64,000 nucleotides of DNA from Torreya grandis (lineage: Eukaryota; Streptophyta; Pinopsida; Cupressales; Taxaceae): contig JARHVA010002127.1 of the NCBI GenBank assembly GCA_037957365.1, forward strand, positions 1,859,001-1,923,000, read 5' to 3'. Position 1 is the stretch's first letter, and each line of letters opens with the position of its first letter. Below are positions 35,606-48,872 of this stretch, piece by piece. The notes beneath the pieces were generated by a model. The model worked only from the letters and a program-made list of their open reading frames with translations. It was not told the DNA's origin and searched no databases. Made by a program: the position numbers and the translations under genes.

Positions 35606-37270
35606 ATGGTTCTCACTCGTCAATAGCGAAGAGACTTTATGGATCAAAACCCATCACCAATCCAACCTACCTCTTCTACTCTTCATCCATGAACTACATT
35701 TTTGAACCAATAGACTCTCCTCACCCCTCAATAAGTTTTACTTTTCCTTAAGAGGTTCCTCAAAGAGATGCAAAATTTCACTTTCTTAGATAACAATCAT
35801 ATGGCCTTGCAACATTATCTTAAAACCATGTCTTATCATACCTCAAATTTATCCCTACCTAAGGATATATCTTATGGCATGCCTCTCCACCTCATGAGGA
35901 GTACCTCTATTTCCATGGTTACTACCCAAGCTTCCTCATCAACCAACAACCCCTTTGAAACTACCATAGAGAACCAACCAACCCAAACTACCACTGCCCT
36001 TATACTTCATACTCCTAAAAACCACTCCTTCACAATAGGATTGCATACCTCTAGCACTACCAACCTTCCTCTAGCTACCATTGACCCATAAACCACCACT
36101 TTGCTCCAAAGTCTTGTGGTGTCCATACCCTCTTCCTTACCACTGATTAGTACAAGGGTTACCACTCTTCCATCGATCACCAACCCAAATGCCACTCCTA
36201 TCCAACAAGCACCCCTTAGACCAAACTTTGGCTACATCCCTAATCTGCAAGAGCATGTACCCACCACCTAACCACCTAGCTCTACCTACCCTTATGTATC
36301 TTCCACCCAACTATTGACATCCACCTACCAATATGTGGTAGCCTCCCAACCTTCTTCCCACTATTAGTATGTCTCCCAACCATCGCAATAGCACACATCT
36401 TACAACCCTCAAGGTACTCAACCTTAAGCAAACCTAATGAAGATACTTATGGATAAGATGATGACCTTAGAGTCATCTATTTTGGGTGCCCACAACATCT
36501 TATCGTATAACAAAATTTGTAATGCGGCCATCCATCCATCTGTACCTATTAGGCCATATTCTCCCCAATGGGAACTTCTTAAGTTCTCTAAATTTCAAAG
36601 TAAGGAGGATCCCCAACAGCACCTTATCTCATACCTATCATGATGCCCTTCTTCTCTGCACCTTCCCCATATCCCTAGCCGGTCTGATATTAGATTTATA
36701 TAGTGTCATACCTAAGCACTCCCTTTTCTCCTTCACCCAACTGACTCAAACCTTCTTGGACTAATTTTCAATCTATATCTCCAAGAAAGTTTCTATCACC
36801 GACCTCTACTCTATCTATCAATTTGAGGATAAATCCATTACTAATTTTTTAGCTCATTGGAGGAGCCTAATTAACCAACTTTCCTTCTCCCTACCTTAAC
36901 CCAAACTCATAGAGCTCTTTGCTCAGGCATGTGCCAAGTATATCTCCTCTACACTACATGTCCAAAGCTTTTGAACCTTTGATGAGGCTTTTACCATGGC
37001 CCATAAGTTAGAAAACCAAGCCATAGACAAAGGAAATCCAAAGCTCAAGAAAAATAACTCAACCTAAAAAACAAATGAGGCCTCTTCCTGTAAGTCAAGC
37101 AACTACCCAATACCAATACCAAGAGTAAAGGAACTATGAATGCAATTGTCTTTAAATCTGCTCCTCCACCTTTTGTCAACCAATCTAATTCCTCTAGTTC
37201 CTTAAAACAAAACATAAGGAACCAAAACCAAAACAACCAAAATTAATTTACTCCACTTGGAGAATCCTAT
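35606..37270 (+). pseudogene. Gag of element C
   Basis: The likely start is ATG at 35606, MVLTR, followed by a one-base shift. The capsid part, about 36640-37060, reads GLILDLYSVIPKHSLFSFTQ, FSIYISKKVSITDLYSIYQF, HWRSLINQLSFSLP and KLIELFAQACAKYISSTL, a clear relative of the element A capsid. Several stops are TAA or TAG where element A has CAA or CAG, for example after SFSLP. Confidence 0.83.
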
Positions 37271-39480
37271 GCGTCCATCTTGGAGAAGTTATTGAAATAT
37301 AACATCATTCAGCTTCCTCCTAGCAAACCTCCTTATAAGTTTGACTCTTCTCACCCTGCACTAGTTGGTATAATGATAATGATCTATGTGCCTTCAATCA
37401 AGTGATAGGACATGATGTCAGTAGGTGAAACACCTTTAAGAGCCTTATCTAATCCCTCATTGACAAGGGGGAGCTTACATTGGAAAACCCCAATGCACTG
37501 TCTAAGTAAGCCCTTGATATATTTAGGAAGCCCATCCCAAACCATGATCCTACCAAAAATGAGATAAATAATGTTGAGTGTTCTCATAACACCCATATAG
37601 TTAATATGGTCCTTATTGCACTCATTACCGAACCACCTAATGCCCAATATTTTGATTCTCCATTGTCTATTGAGATAGTGGAATTACTTGCCCTTCCTTT
37701 AAACACTCAAACTAAGAAAATACCATCCTCTCTCCCTCTAATTTTTAAGGTATTGGAGCCACTAACCTCCCTTTTAACTAATATATCAAAATAACTGACC
37801 ATCACTGCCTCACCTTCCCCTTTAACTACCAAACAAACCACTCCCCCTTTAGAAACCATTCCCAAGAAGGAAATCCCTATGTCTACCCCTCCCATAGAGG
37901 AATCACCCATCCAAGCCTTACATCCTTTGATTGAGAAAAATAATGAGGTTACCATCCTGTGTCTCTGCCTAGGGACCTATTTTTAGGTCTACCATTTAGA
38001 GAATTAAGCCAACCTACAAACCATTCTCTAGGCTACTATAGAAATTGGAATTTATCTCCAACCTTGACATAGACTGAGCCACCTTCTATCAATAATTAGG
38101 GCTACCTTATATCATCAAGCAAGAATCTCTAACCATACCTTTAGCATACTAACCCACCGCTTTTGGTATCCAAACTTATACCCTACCAATTGAACCCATA
38201 ACAACTCTTACCAATCCAACAAACCCTCAGCCATCTAAGACACCTAAACCACAAGTGACCAAATATCTTTCTCAAACCAAACCAACCAAACCCACCAAAA
38301 ATCATGGTATCCTCCCTAAACCAATCCTTAGTCACCCCTCGATGAAGGTGTAGCTTGCCTCACTAGATCTAAAAACCAAACACTAAACCAAAGCAACCAA
38401 AGAGGAGAAACCACACAAAGGCTAGAAGGCCTATATTTTACCTCCCTCAACATTTCCCTCTATTCTAGGGCCTCATCCCTCTACCTTAAGCAAACATCCA
38501 ATCACCTCTACCAAGACCCTACCACCTCTTTTGGTTACACCTTCACAGTTGCTCTTTGATGCACCTCTTTTCACCACACCAACAATACCTAAGCTACCTA
38601 CCTTGTAACCTTCACCTCTACCTCATCTACCTCCTTGCATAAATCAAGGTCATCCACCAAGTTTACTACCCTACCCAAAACACCTACCAGTAAATCTATC
38701 TCCAAATAACCTCCCACTTTAACCATCAAAGAAAATACCATTACACCTTTAGTTGAATCCTAATCAACCATTTTCCATAGTTTATTAGTAACTTCGTGTT
38801 TAGCCTTACCTCCCCTCAGACCCTTTGACCCTCTTACTTCTAAACCCATCTGGTACAATGCCCACCATATGTGTTCCTATCATAGGACACCTAACCATGA
38901 CATGAAGAACTAAAAGGATCACCAAACCATTATCCACTAGCTCTATGATGAGGATGATCTATTAATAGATAAACATATTATGATCCCCATACCAATCTAA
39001 CCACAAACCATACCTACCCAATGCTCACCTACTCTTCCACTCTCACCTTGAAGTGAAGATGAGTCTAACCAGTTTACTACCTCAACCTCACCTTCTATCC
39101 ATACTATCAATATGGTCATCAGATCATAGCAAAAAAGATAAGGGGAAGGCTAAGGTGTCTATTCCTTGGACATACCCCTCTTTAAACTCCCAACCAACCT
39201 ACACTGAACCTTTTCCATCCTTGACCAAACCCAAGGTGTCTATCTTAGGTGCCTCCTAATCTAACCCCTCAGAATCCATTAGGAGAGCTATCTTCATGCA
39301 ACCTCACTAGACCCCAGTGAATATGAGCTTGTATGAGTTGATCTCTACCTCTCCCCATCACTACCAAACACTAATAGAGGCTTTGCAATCCATTGAGGTC
39401 CAACCTGAGGACCCCAATCTCTAGCAACCTTTGTTGGTGCCCTTCAAATTTCTAACCTTGTTACCTTCAAGGATTTAGAA
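37271..39480 (+). pseudogene. Gag C-terminal region of element C: two decayed knuckles and proline-rich linker
   Basis: The first knuckle, near 37380-37435, reads LCAFNQVIGHDVSR followed by a stop. The second, near 38870-38920, reads CSYHRTPNHDMKN followed by a stop. Pro/Thr-rich sequence lies between, with text such as SPSPLTTKQTTPPLETIPKK near 37810-37870. The layout is the same as in element A. Confidence 0.6.
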
Positions 39481-39540
39481 ATACCTTCCATCCATCCTAA
39501 GCACCTAGATCCTCCTCTCTTTATTACTGATTACATCAAC

Positions 39541-39795
39541 CAAACTTGCATCAAACAGGTCATGATTGATGGGGGAGATAGCATTAACATCATCTCCTCT
39601 CATGCCTACAACCAACTCAACTTTCTAGATAATGGCATGTCTGAATCTTTGGTCATCCTTTCTTCCTTCAATGATACCATGGCCACTACCCTAATAAATA
39701 TCATCATCCATATCCATTTAGGACCCCACATGCTCCTTAAACTTTTTTATGTTGTAGAAGGTGATCTCTAATACAACATCTTATTGGGTTGACCT
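39541..39795 (+). pseudogene. Aspartic protease of element C
   Basis: VMIDGGDSINIISSHAYNQL holds the DGG-type active site and KLFYVVEGDL, then YNILLG after a stop, gives the C-terminal strand. It aligns throughout with the element A protease. The upstream part is short and the domain is not full length without reading through stops. Confidence 0.8.
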
Positions 39796-41030
39796 TAGAT
39801 TTGTTCCATTGGTTGTGTCCCTTCCACCCTTCCACCCTTCACCATTACATTAAGTTTGATCATGAAGGCTAGGTCATCACCATCCAAGCTGACCCAAGTC
39901 CTTTCTCAACATGTAATATAACCTATCACCACAACAATGTCTTCATACCCCCATTCAACACACCCTTAATAGCTAAAATCCAACCTTCAACCACCAAAGT
40001 AGATACCATACCCCAATCTACCAATGAAACATCAACTAGTTCCTCTATACCTTTACACCAAATCCCCACTATAAACCCTTTGGAATCCACCTTCCATCAC
40101 CTTTCACTGGGGAAGTATCACCTTCTTGCTCTTGATGCTTCCCTTGCTCCTCATGAGTATGGGCAACTCACCAACCAGACAGGATATGATCCCAATATCG
40201 AGACTATTGTTCCCTTTAGACCTCCCCATTATCAAACCTATTTTTTCTATGGGGGACTCTACAAATCCATTAGTACTTCCACCACCTCTCTTCCACCCCA
40301 ACCATTCACTAACAATTTTTCTTACCTAGATAAACCAAGACATACCTCCATTGGTGTGCTTGGAAAGGCTTCAATCTTAGGCAGTATGAGCATGGCCTAC
40401 ATGAATTGGTCACCATCAAAACTAATAAGCCATATGAGAAGCATGTACTTGGTTTCATCTTACCCAATAACAAGAAAGCCAAACAACCTGTCGCTACCAT
40501 TATTGATGAATATGACCCTTCCTCATTGACCTCACTTTCACTTGTGTGTGAGGATGATGACATCATCCCACCTAAATTTTTTTCATCAACATGATTAGTA
40601 TCAAAACCCTAAATTATTAAAATGAGGGGGTGACCATAACCATCCCTTTGACTCATCCTAAGATGATAAGATAAGACTCTCCTACCATTAACACTATTCA
40701 GTGCCAAGATGATGATTCTATTCTCACCTACCTTGGTGCCCCAAATTCCTCCATCCACAAATCCCTTCCTCCCAATACCTCAACCATATTGAATGAATAC
40801 ACCATGGATATCAACTTGGGTACTCTGGACAACCCTTGCATTGCTAAAATTATCCAATCATTGAATGTTAAGGAGCTTTGTGACTTTCCTTCTTTCTTCC
40901 AAGACCACAACATAGCATTCACTTGGTCTTATAGTAACATGCCTAGAATTGACCTTGTCATTGCTACCCATAACATAGTCACTCACTGTGATGCCAAACC
41001 TATCAAGCAAAATCTCTAATGCATACATTC
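39796..41030 (+). pseudogene. Protease-RT spacer of element C
   Basis: Conserved with element A. MESTFHHLSLGKYHLL lies at 40080 and TIQCQDDDSILTYLGA near 40690. The end reads KELCDFPSFFQDHNIAFTWS and MPRIDLVIATHNIVTHCDAK, the standard lead-in to Tat RT (FAWSY, MPGID). Confidence 0.65.
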
Positions 41031-41700
41031 TCACATAGCCTTTCTCATCAAAGAAGAGCTTCAACATCTTCTATCCATCAACTTTATTCAACCCCTTGAC
41101 TACCCTCAATGGGTCTTGAATGTTGTGTTTGTTACCAAAGCCATAATGGGACTATGCATTTGTGTGGATTTTTATGACCTCAACCTCACCTACCCCAAGG
41201 ATGACTTTTCTCTATTGAGTATCGACCATCTTATTGATCTTATAGTTGATCATGAGATGTTATCTCTCATAAATGGGTTCTTAGGTTACAATTAGATCAT
41301 ATTTGCACTTGAAGATCACCATAAAACCACCTTTACCACCCCATGGGGAACTTTTTGGTATAGAGTCATGCCCTTTGGACTAAAGAACATTGGTGCAACC
41401 TACTAGCATGCCATGACCTATATCTTCCATAACCTCATCCATAAGATTATCAAGGACTATGTGGATGACCTTCTAAAAAAATCCAAACTCTAAAAGGATC
41501 ACTCGAGTATTCTTAAAGTCATATTTGAATGCCTTATCCATTACCATGTCCACCTAAACCCCAAGAAGTGCATTTTTGGGGTCTTGTCAGGAAATCATCT
41601 CAGTTTTATTATCTCCCCTTGTAGAATCAAAGTCAATCCCACCAAAATCAAAGAAAGCCTAGACATGATTCCTCCAACTAACCTTAAGTAACTTCATAGC
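41031..41700 (+). pseudogene. Reverse transcriptase of element C
   Basis: Blocks: FLIKEELQHLLSINFIQPLD, YPQWVLNVVFVTKA, LNLTYPKDDFSLLSIDHLID, HKTTFTTPWGTFWYRVMPFG, LKNIGATY, DYVDDLLKKS and LNPKKCIFGVLSG. YVDD is kept. In the first catalytic block SLINGFLGYN replaces SLMDEFSGYN, so the first Asp (of SxMDxFSG) is Asn. Stops at GYN*II and ATY*HA correspond to Gln in element A. Confidence 0.88.
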
Positions 41701-42240
41701 TTGCAAGAAAAGCTACAATCCATTCATCATTTTATCTCCTAACTTTTTGATTGGTGCCAACCCTTCCACCACCTTCTAAAGAAGGATGTATCTTTCAAGT
41801 GGAATAATTACTATTGAAGGGCCTTTTATTCACTCAAAAAGTACCTTTTGTCTCTATCTATCTTCACCCCTCCCAAGGATGACCAACCTTTCTACCTATA
41901 TATCTCTACCACCAACCATTCCCTAGGGGCAATGTTGGCTCACCGAGATGAACAACATATAGAGCAATCTATATACTACATTAGCTACATGTTTGTAGAA
42001 TATGAGACTTGATATACCCATACTAAGAAACTTTACTTATATTTAATCTTTGTGGCTACCAAACTTTGCCATCACCTTCTTAGCCATAAAACCTATGTCA
42101 TTACCAACACTGACCCACTCAATTACATGCACTCCAAGCCATACCAAAACTAGCATATGGCCAATGGATCATCCTCTATAGAGTTTGATCTTGAGTTCCT
42201 TCAATATAATTCAAGTCATTATCGACCAGTTAGCCAAAGC
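41700..42240 (+). pseudogene. RT connection and RNase H of element C
   Basis: Readable: FDWCQPFHHLLKKDVSFKWN, PPKDDQPFYLYISTTNHSLG, AMLAHRDEQHIEQSIYYISY, TKKLYLYLIFVATKLCHHLL, HKTYVITNTDPLNYMHSKPY and IEFDLEFLQ. The end of the domain is shifted out of frame near 42210. Confidence 0.82.
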
Positions 42241-42329
42241 ACCTTTAGCAGACAACCAACCTCCTCCTCTTTAATTCCATGATGAGTCCATTGTGGCCCT
42301 CTCTTAAGTATATTTCACCTATCAAGCCA

Positions 42330-42720
42330 CCATGTTCTTTGATGGATCAAAGTGTCAACATGGTGGAGGAGTAGGTATCATCCTTATCCCCTTTGATAGT
42401 AAACCTCTTCCCTTGTCCTTCAAGCTTGATTTTGAATATACCAATAATATGGCTAAGTACAAAGCCCTAGTAGTAGGCCTTCAAACTACCTTAGTCCTAG
42501 GAGTCAAAATTATCAATATCTTTGGTGTCTCCCAACTTGTGGTCAGTCAAATCAATGGATCTTACTAGTTTATGATGTTCTGTAAAAGTATAAACAACTA
42601 GTTGACAAACTCTTAGCATCATTTTAACACTATCGCATCCAGTCAACCTTGTAATCTACCAATAAGTTCATTGACACCATGGCTTCTCTTGCCTCTTAGA
42701 TCTCATTTTCACCCCCAGAC
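42330..42720 (+). pseudogene. Archaeal-type RNase H of element C
   Basis: MFFDGSKCQHGGGVGIILIP and FEYTNNMAKYKALVVGLQTT, then INIFGVSQLVVSQINGSY and, after a frame change, NKFIDTMASLASQ. Two catalytic positions are lost: Glu is Lys in NNMAKY and Asp is Val in FGVS. It lies after the normal RNase H, as usual for Tat. Element A has both residues. Confidence 0.85.
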
Positions 42721-42949
42721 TCTAAGTTATCTATCATTATCCATAGGCTTACCCAACCTTCTTATGCCAAATTAGATTCTCCCACTATTTTCAATGTGGA
42801 GAAGACCCAAACTAACCTTTAGTATTAGCAAACCTTTGACTATCTTAACCTTAGCATAATTCCTTCTAGCCTCTCTAAGAATTCTCAATGATTGTTTATT
42901 CATAGTATCTCACACTATACCATACTAGGAGGTATCCTTTATAAACATA

Positions 42950-44078
42950 ACTTTGATGACCTCATCTTTCATTGCTGCATAGTAATGAAAACTTTCATGC
43001 TATCAAGGAAATGCATGATGGTATTTATGGGGGGCACTTTAATGGCCTCATTTTAGTTAAGCACATCCTTCATCATGGCTATTATTAGACTACCCTTAAC
43101 CAAGACTATTGTGCTTATGTGAAAAAGTGTGTCAAGTGTCAACAACATGTTAATTTGCATCACGCACCTAACCATGGTCTTCAAGTTTCTACCAATTTTT
43201 GGCCCTTATCATAATGGGTTCTAGACCTTAATGGTGAAATTAACCCCCATTCCTCATAGAGACACCATTCTATCATCACAGTGACTAAGTATTTTACCAA
43301 GTGGGTAGAGGCTATCCCTCTAGTCTCAACCAAAGCAGAGAAGATTGTCAACTTTATCAACCATCACATCATCTATCACTTCATTTTTCCTCATAATATT
43401 ATCACCGACAATGGTAAATCCTTTAAAAATAAGAAAGTCTAGTGTTTGTGTGACACATTTAGCATTAAGTTAAGTATATCCTCGCTCTATCACCCTCAAC
43501 CTAATGGATAGGAAAAAGCCTCTAAAAAAACGCTTAATAACATACTAACTAAAATGGTTAATGCATCTAGTTAGGATTAGCATTTTCACATCCCCTTTTC
43601 CTTATGGGCATATCATACTAGCATTAGGACCCCTACGAGTGCTACCTCTTTTTATCTCATTTTTGGAGTGGAGGTCATCTTGCCTCTCGAAGTCCAAATC
43701 CCATCTCTTTGCATATATTTGAAAGAGCTTATTTTTTAAGATGATTATCATTAGCACCATTTAGCTTAGCTCAAGCTACTTGATGAGCATTATTTATCAG
43801 CCCTTACCCATCTATATATCTATCAAGAGCATTTCAATCATTCCTATAACAAGCACTGTAAAGCATGAGAATTTAATATCAGAGATCTCATCCTAAAGGA
43901 AAACCAACATGTCACTAATATGGAGAAAAGCAAGTAGGTCAAGTTTGCTTTCAATTGGCTTGGACCTTATATCATAACCCACAAGTATGGGTCAGGAGCT
44001 TACCAATTGTCTTCTCTCAAGCGCCACCCAGAACTTGAGCCCCTTAATTCTTTGCATCTACATCCATTTTTTTGTTAA
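42950..44078 (+). pseudogene. Integrase of element C
   Basis: The HHCC part is intact: EMHDGIYGGHFNG and AYVKKCVKCQQHVN. The core shows Asp in WVLDLNGEI, Asp in IITDNGKSFKN and a decayed third block NG-stop-EKASKK where element A has NGQAEASNK. The C-terminal part reads IRTPTSATSFYLIFGVEVIL, ENQHVTNMEKSK, KYGSGAYQLSSLKRHPE and LNSLHLHPFFC, ending with TAA at 44076-44078, the same end as element A. Confidence 0.87.
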
Positions 44079-44459
44079 GAAGGATCAAGTTCACCTTTTG
44101 TGTAACTTAATTTCATCCCTTGATATCTACCTACATTCCATCTCCTTATTTTAGGGGAAACCAATTAAAACCAAATCATGTGATTATCTGTCACCATCAT
44201 AACTTAATATTGAATAGTGGGTACCATGGCTCTACCCATGCCATGGTTCTCATGTACCTTCCACCCCTTTTCAAGATAGATGCCCATGATCATTATCACC
44301 TAAACCTCTTTTACACTTGATCAACATTCTTGTGCTTTTATTTTTGCCTTCATAAAGGTGAACCACTAATCTAGCCTAATCAAGTCTATGTCAAGAAAAA
44401 TAAAATCAAAATAACAAATTTTTTATCACTACCAATCATGTTTCTTTCATAGCATTCAT

Positions 44460-44630
44460 AGACTACTCCCTTGAAAGACAATTATTGAACATTTTATTGA
44501 AATTGCCAAATATAAGGTAGACTACTCCCTTGAAGGATAGCTATCAAAAGCATCAAATAATGCACATAAACTTAGACCACTCCTTTGAATGATGGATTAG
44601 TAAGATATTTATCCAAAGCAAAGCAATTTC
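44460..44630 (+). repeat. Degenerate tandem repeat, units of about 55-59 bp
   Basis: GACTACTCCCTTGAAAGAC, GACTACTCCCTTGAAGGAT and GACCACTCCTTTGAATGAT start at 44461, 44520 and 44575. Three units, decayed. Confidence 0.7.
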
Positions 44631-46349
44631 TTGGAAGCTTCCCACATCGATCAGCTTCTCATTTATAGCAATAAATCAAATGACCCAATTTCATAACCAA
44701 AATAATCTTGAAAGTTGTAGTCAGCTCTCAAACAACATAATAATGTAACAACTACAATTGGCTCTCACAAGTAGACTTTTTGCATTGATTAGTCTACACA
44801 TTTTGACATAGACTTGTTTATCCTAGTTCTCTAGACACTTACAAAAGAGGCATGCTAGTTTCGCAATAAGGTTCCATTTTCACCCATCTTCCCTTCACTC
44901 ACTATAAGCAACGGATTTTGAGCTTAATTACCATTATGTGATCAAAACACGTTTTAACCAACTAATGAATGCTAATGCAAAGCATTTAAAGGGCTTAAGT
45001 TTATTAAGCCACTCCAGCTTTAGTTTTATTTTTGTCCTTGTCAAAGAAAAAGCATCATGCCCTCCTCTTATCCTATCATGGCTCATTGGTATATTCATTA
45101 TGACGTTAGTCTCTTGATTATATTATTTACTCTCTTATCTAGTGTTGTTAATTACCTAACCTCATGTGCTTTATCCTAAGTAAGATAATGGCAACCACAA
45201 CCATGTCAGGCATATCTATGTGTGTCATAAGGATAATCATAAACATAAACATAACCATACTAAACATGATAATCACATCCATAAGAAATTAAAATGATCA
45301 ACCATTTTCCACCACATGCCTAAATATAATGAAATCCAAATGCTCATTTCAATTTAGCATGTCCTAAGCATAACCATAACTCAAAGCCATCTCATGCCTA
45401 GCTAATCACATATTAATGTCTACAAAACCATAACATAAGCATAATCCATGATCAAATATAAACATCAAATTAAAATAATTAAACATCAACATCAAACTAT
45501 AAACCATCAACATGAGCATAAGTAACCATAACATACATAAACTTGTAAGTCAAATAGCATAATAATGTATACAAAGTTGATAGGCATGACTTTCTCTCAA
45601 AAATGTACATCTCACTGCATCGGCTCATAGGCCAGAATAAAAATGATATACAAAATGGCATAATCTATCTATATCTATACCCCAAGGGTACCACTACCTC
45701 CTAGATCACCCTTGGATCATGGTGCCTACCCACCTATTATGTTTGTCAATCCCACATCTATCCCTATCTATCTAGATATAGACGTTACCCGCTACCTTAG
45801 TGGTACCACCTGCCAAGATGGTTCCATAATTACCCCATCAAGGCTCATTTGGACACTATGTTAGAATAATATCCTCTTAATATTTTAGCTCCTCTACTAT
45901 AGCTAAGTATCATGTCATAGTAATAAAATCCAATGGTGCTAGCGATCATACTATTCTTCCTCTTCCTCTCTACCTCAGAGAGTCCCTCTCTTTGGTCACA
46001 AAGCCTAGAGAGGTCCTATCCTAATCCCTCTCACTAGTGACAATATGAAGTTGACCCTATAGTGTGACAATTTAGCCCTATAACATGGCCACCTATCCAT
46101 GTAATAAATGTACCTATCCTTATGTAGTGGATAAATCTACCCCTGCCTATCCATCATGGCCAACCAGATCCACATCCATCAACCTCACACCTCCATCATC
46201 TCCACCAATGTTTATAGCTATGTATATGTATTGGTACCATGACATTTACCCATCTACAAACCCAACATCATTTATCCATGCCCTAATTGGTAGATCCTCA
46301 AACTCTAGTAAATTAGGCATAGGATGTGGCTCTAGTAGCAAAATCTCAT

Positions 46350-47275
46350 AATCCTCTTGCCTATACCTAGGGAATAAACCTAGGATGCCCTATACTAGGA
46401 CAAACTATCAGCATACCCTATCAAATGCAATCATCTCTACCTCCCCATCTCACATACCAAGTATCCATCTATAACTCTATAGTGACAGTGTCTACCTCCT
46501 ATAACTTGGCCATATTAGAAACTGGACGTATGTACTCCATGTCATGATCTCTACCTCTTTCACTAAATGTATTAAAGTCAACCCTCCATCGCATGAATTC
46601 AAACTATGTAAAACTTACCCATGGTAATCTAACTAGTCTCAACACCTAGATATGCTCATAGGCCCAACAATGTAAAACCAGGGTGATACTTATGCCATAC
46701 CTCCTATGGGCCCTAAACCCCCAAAAATCCTTTTATATCTGTACAAGTAAAATAGGTACATAACTAAATACCATCCACCCTAGTAATAACTTAACCAAAA
46801 CTCCTAATAGTAAATATGCAAACCTCCCATTGCTCGAGTTGGTAATCCCAAAGCAAGTGACCATAATCATGAGCATAGTCATGAGTCTCCTCTCAATTGA
46901 AGCCTATAGTACAAATTATTGCACCTAAATCTTCCATCATGCCATCTGAATTGGTCACTCTCATCTCTGTATAGTAGCTCAATATGATCATCCCATTCCT
47001 TTCACTCTATATGGTATATCAGATCACCACAAAGTGGAAGTTGAGTAATCCTATGCATGTCCTCAGGCAAGATGGTCATCTTACTAGTCATAAGTAGGAA
47101 GGTGTTCATAGCAGGATCCCATCTCTCAATGAGTGCTAAGACCATGGATGCATCTCAAGACACATGTTCATAGTACCTCATCACTCCTAGCCCCACCTCC
47201 TCCATGTGGTCCTAGTCAGTTGGGGTGATCCCCTACTAGATCTTCATAAAGATACATGGCATGTGGTCATACATC
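46350..47275 (-). pseudogene. Antisense plant-mobile-domain-like ORF in the tail of element C
   Basis: Read on the minus strand, opposite to the element. Clear text from about 47195 leftwards: GVMRYYEHVS, MVLALIERWDPAMNTFLLMT, SKMTILPEDMHRITQLPLCG, DLIYHIE, then after a stop DQFRWHDGRFRCNNLYYRLQ. A Trp in an ERWxPxxxTF block followed by MTxxxEDxxRIxxLP is the hallmark of the plant mobile domain / aminotransferase-like family, known as host genes and as extra ORFs in retrotransposons. Several stops. The text after about 46800 is weak. The left end is approximate. Confidence 0.62.
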
Positions 47276-48857
47276 TGTATCTATTTCCCCACCTACACCA
47301 AGTCAAAATCACAACTTAGTTACCTACACCTTTATTGTCTACCCTACCCTTTAATTACCTACATTATTTCCTTATTCCTCTTAGCCACCTACCTCATGCC
47401 TTCTAAGTTGCTTTCTATAATGTAAGACGTACCTAGCAACAATCATCTTGCCTTAGCATTTAAATGCTCTCCATACCTCTCTTTAACCTAGTCAACCACT
47501 GATGTTCATGGTGATCATAAATGATCAGGCATGCTCTATTCTAAGGGTATCAATTGTCAACAATTAGTTTGACTACTGATGGTCACTATGGGTATTTCGA
47601 TGTTGGAACACCCAACTTTAGCTACTCCTAAAATCTACCCAACTAATAGCTAAAACAACTAATGGACTAACTTAAACACTCTACCCACCCCCAATCACCA
47701 AACCACCCAATCCATTCCTAGTTTCACCCATCAAATTACCCAAATTTTACATAAACCCTACCTAACGCAAAGTCAACCACACCCAAATCTCCACCCTACC
47801 CTAACCTCCCCACCTAGTGCAATTACCAAAATCATGTTAATCTATCAAAATCAAGACACCCCTACCTCATTTCATGACCTCTATTATGGATTTAAGTGTA
47901 GACTCACCCATATTTGTTCTCACCCATGTGTTCCCTGCATCTTGAATGATGCCCATGATCCACCTCAGTAATCTAACAACCTCCAACTTAGAAATCATAC
48001 CCTCAACAAGCACCTTTAACACAAAACACCAAAAACTAGAGCATAAAGTAAATAGAGCAAACATAGAAAATTTGGTAAAAGTGATTCTCTTTTCAATTTT
48101 TACCCCATGTATTTTTAGGGTTTTCACCCTAACCATCCTTGGGGCACTTGACCTTCAACAGTCAGGTTACCCTACTTTTTTGGCTCTTACCTTTTTTAAG
48201 CCATCTCTAAGTAGACTCAACATCAACTCACCCACCCATAAAGTCTACCTTCTCCACCCACCTTGACCACCTTGTCACCTCATCATTGGGCCATTTTGGC
48301 CCCATTAGTGTATGTTTTGTAACACATTTTACCTAGTATTTTGATCGAAGCAAAAACAATACCATGTTGACCAACTTTTAAACTTGTGCTACCTCGAGCT
48401 CACCTAACCTGCTTGTGTCTTCTTAAGATCACTTCCTACCTCAAATACCCATGACACTTGCATGTTTGTGTTTTCATCGAGATCACTTCATGCCTTAGAT
48501 ACCCATGGAAACATTAACCTTGTCTAAGAGACTAACAGGTGTACCCAGTCACCATGCCTAATTGTGGCCATGCGATATACTGGTCACTTGTCCCTTAGCA
48601 CTGACCTTAATTGTTATCAATTATGGCAACCTTGTCTTTGCATGATCTTAGATATCACACCTTACATGCTTATTTGCATTTTAGTGCCCAAACTAATGTT
48701 CAAATTCATCCACCTTGTCAAACTTGCACCTGATTTTATTTTACCTCATCACCTCCTAGTTTGAGGGGGAACACCTCCTCCCATACTCAGGGCAATCAAT
48801 AAACCTTTGAACAACATCAATTTTTATTTTACATCTAGTTGATTCTAGGCCATATAA

Positions 48858-48872
48858 CAAAAAGGGGTAAAA
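48858..48872 (+). promoter_or_regulatory. Polypurine tract of element C
   Basis: AACAAAAAGGGGTAAAA directly precedes the 3' LTR. It should prime plus-strand DNA synthesis. Confidence 0.75.

Larger units (their letters stand above)
44079..48857. other. 3' tail of element C between pol and 3' LTR
   Basis: About 4.8 kb, unusually long, with no sense-strand domain. It holds a short tandem repeat (44460-44630) and, on the minus strand, a decayed plant-mobile-domain-like ORF (46350-47275). Some Tat elements are known to carry extra, often antisense, ORFs here. The stretches 44640-46340 and 47280-48850 are AT-rich and I see no other domain in them. Confidence 0.65.
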
